Source of the DNA: Coriobacteriaceae bacterium
GTDB taxonomy: Bacteria; Actinomycetota; Coriobacteriia; Coriobacteriales; UBA8131
Length of the DNA stretch: 15,139 nucleotides
Direction of reading: 5' to 3'
Assembly (NCBI GenBank): GCA_012515495.1
Contig: JAAYYH010000092.1
Coordinates: 1 to 15,139, forward strand
Under the pieces are notes generated by a model, which was not told where the DNA came from, searched no databases, and worked only from the letters and a program-made list of their open reading frames with translations. Each line of letters begins with the position of its first letter. Positions within the stretch are counted from its first letter, which is position 1. Positions 14,305 through 15,139 of the stretch are shown piece after piece. The position numbers and the translations under genes are program-made.

Positions 14305-14606
14305 CAATTGTCACCGCCACCCAGGATTGGCGGTATCTTGAAGGCTGAGTCCCGATGCGACGGTGCGTTTTCCAAAGCGGTTTTGGGATCCAAACCCGAC
14401 AAGATCACATCCTCACGCATCACATTGGAAAGATCTGCGATGGGATGGAACGTTGGCTCCACTCCATCCAGTTCGTATTCCGTTATCGGCTTGAGACTCT
14501 CAATGATATTGTTAAGGTCCACCGTCATCGAAACAACCTCAGCTTTGGTCAACCCGATGCGCGCGTACGTGGCTATCGCCCTGACATCCTTCTCGGACAG
14601 ATGCAT
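14304..14606 (-). CDS. gatC: Asp-tRNA(Asn)/Glu-tRNA(Gln) amidotransferase subunit C
   Basis: A 100-residue GatC, the small subunit that wraps around and stabilises the GatA-GatB interface. Family features: an N-terminal LSEKDVRAIATYARIGLT helix, DLNNIIESLKPITEYELDGVEP in the middle, and MREDV...ALENAPSHRDSAFKIPPIL at the C-terminus, where the conserved APxxxxxxFKVP-like segment is typical. It is the first gene of the minus-strand cluster. ATG 14606 has GAGGAA 7 nt upstream; the stop overlaps the gatA ATG as TGATG, so gatC-gatA translation is coupled. Length and order (C-A-B) are usual for Gram-positive bacteria. Confidence 0.95.
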   Translation of the reverse strand: MHLSEKDVRAIATYARIGLTKAEVVSMTVDLNNIIESLKPITEYELDGVEPTFHPIADLSNVMREDVILSGLDPKTALENAPSHRDSAFKIPPILGGGDN

Positions 14607-14674
14607 AGTGCTGTTCCTCGTATTCCGGACGTTGATCGAGCAGACGTCCTATCGTTTCTATGGCTTGCCTACAT

Positions 14675-14680
14675 ATTGTA
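14675..14680 (-). promoter_or_regulatory. Possible -10 element for the gatC operon
   Basis: TACAAT on the minus strand about 70 nt before gatC (5 of 6 to consensus). No good -35 stands 16-18 nt upstream; TTGCCT occurs at 21 nt. The 14607-14981 stretch otherwise holds a short AGGC-AAAA-GCCT hairpin at 14702-14713 and AT-rich sequence; I see no gene or RNA in it. Confidence 0.3.
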
Positions 14681-14888
14681 GAACATTCAGACGCCAAGCT
14701 TAGGCAAAAGCCTGATGTATAGTGCTGATTTGCTGCTCAGGAGATATGATCGACATAAAGTTACGACGATAAGGATCCTTCTTGGTGCTTCGACTCCTTC
14801 ACGGCATATTCTGATAGGTCGATGTTAGATGCGGATATGCTAACCTTCCCCTAGTCACTTAAATCGTTTGTAGGATCTGTTGCTTAGC

Positions 14889-14918
14889 TTGGACGAGAAC
14901 AAAGCACCGAACCATGAT
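14889..14918 (+). promoter_or_regulatory. Possible promoter of the right-edge gene
   Basis: TTGGAC (14889-14894, 5 of 6) and CATGAT (14913-14918, 4 of 6) are 18 nt apart on the plus strand, 64 nt before the TTG start of the DUF2779-like gene. Between them and the gene lies an exact tandem ATATACGCAA (14936-14955). Confidence 0.25.
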
Positions 14919-14935
14919 TCCGCGATTTAATACCC

Positions 14936-14955
14936 ATATACGCAAATATACGCAA
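14936..14955. repeat. Tandem 10-mer
   Basis: ATATACGCAA occurs twice head to tail, immediately before the ribosome site of the right-edge gene. The one-turn spacing could suit a protein binding site, or it may be slippage. Confidence 0.5.
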
Positions 14956-14981
14956 AACAATCCGCATCGGAAGGAGTCATC

Positions 14982-15139
14982 TTGAAACTTTCGAAGTCAC
15001 GGTACACACGAGGTGTCCAATGCCCTAGGATGCTCTGGTTGGGAGAACATCACCCAGAACTCTTTGATGATTCTGTGATGAATCAGGCAGTCCTGTCAAC
15101 TGGGAATGAGGTTGGTGACCTGGCGATGGGCTATTTTGG
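14982..15139 (+). CDS. DUF2779-like (Cas4/RecB-type nuclease fold) protein, N-terminal fragment
   Basis: The gene begins with TTG at 14982 and runs off the right edge after 52 codons. AAGGAG lies 5 nt upstream, a strong ribosome site that settles the start. The fragment reads KLSKSRYTRGVQCPRMLWL, then HHPELFDD, then VLSTGNEVGDLAMGYF. This matches the N-terminus of DUF2779-domain proteins, which carry a Cas4/RecB-like PD-(D/E)XK region with a conserved cysteine (QCPR.LW) and a TG.EVG.LA motif. The catalytic residues and any C-terminal domain are outside the window. Family assignment is from motif memory only, and the cellular role of the family is not established. Confidence 0.7.
   Translation, partial: MKLSKSRYTRGVQCPRMLWLGEHHPELFDDSVMNQAVLSTGNEVGDLAMGYF

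Overview
The window is a stretch of bacterial chromosome with moderate GC content. It most likely comes from an anaerobic member of the Coriobacteriia (Eggerthellales type). Three things point there: a Tat-exported lipoprotein flavin reductase next to a LuxR-type regulator with a large membrane-embedded N-terminal half, which is a hallmark pairing of that group; a formate/nitrite channel; and a gatCAB set with an aspartyl-tRNA synthetase that looks non-discriminating. The taxon is inferred from gene content and was not checked by any search.

Left part (1-2250). A P1B heavy-metal ATPase (Zn/Cd/Pb type) enters from the left edge, cut just after its CPx motif. It is convergent with a FocA/FNT-family formate/nitrite channel on the minus strand. 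Upstream of the channel, also on the minus strand, is a segment with a good sigma-70-like promoter, a long rod-like foldback of about 165 nt and a GC-rich terminator hairpin. I read it as a small RNA gene and propose 6S RNA (ssrS).

Middle (2250-5898, plus strand). After a long leader with short repeated motifs comes a Tat/lipobox FAD_binding_2 oxidoreductase (KSTD/fumarate-reductase-like). It is followed by a 15-bp-stem inverted repeat and a perfect TATAAT, then the membrane LuxR-type regulator. The reductase and regulator are probably a substrate-responsive anaerobic respiration module with an unknown electron acceptor.

Right part (5901-14606, all minus strand). In transcription order: gatC, gatA, a 108-codon ORF containing repeats, gatB, a DUF47 (PhoU-like) gene, a Pit phosphate transporter, hisS and aspS. 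The synthetase carries the His and Gly residues linked to relaxed tRNA specificity, so AspRS and GatCAB would together make Asn-tRNA(Asn) (and GatCAB Gln-tRNA(Gln)). DUF47 and Pit form the usual phosphate-uptake pair. The gatA-gatB junction is the most unusual place in the window. A family of palindromic repeats (three copies, one inverted) sits there, one copy encodes the C-terminal tail of GatA, and an intervening ORF overlaps both neighbours by ATGA.

Right edge. A plus-strand gene starting with TTG at 14982 runs out of the window. Its first 52 codons resemble DUF2779 / Cas4-like nuclease proteins.
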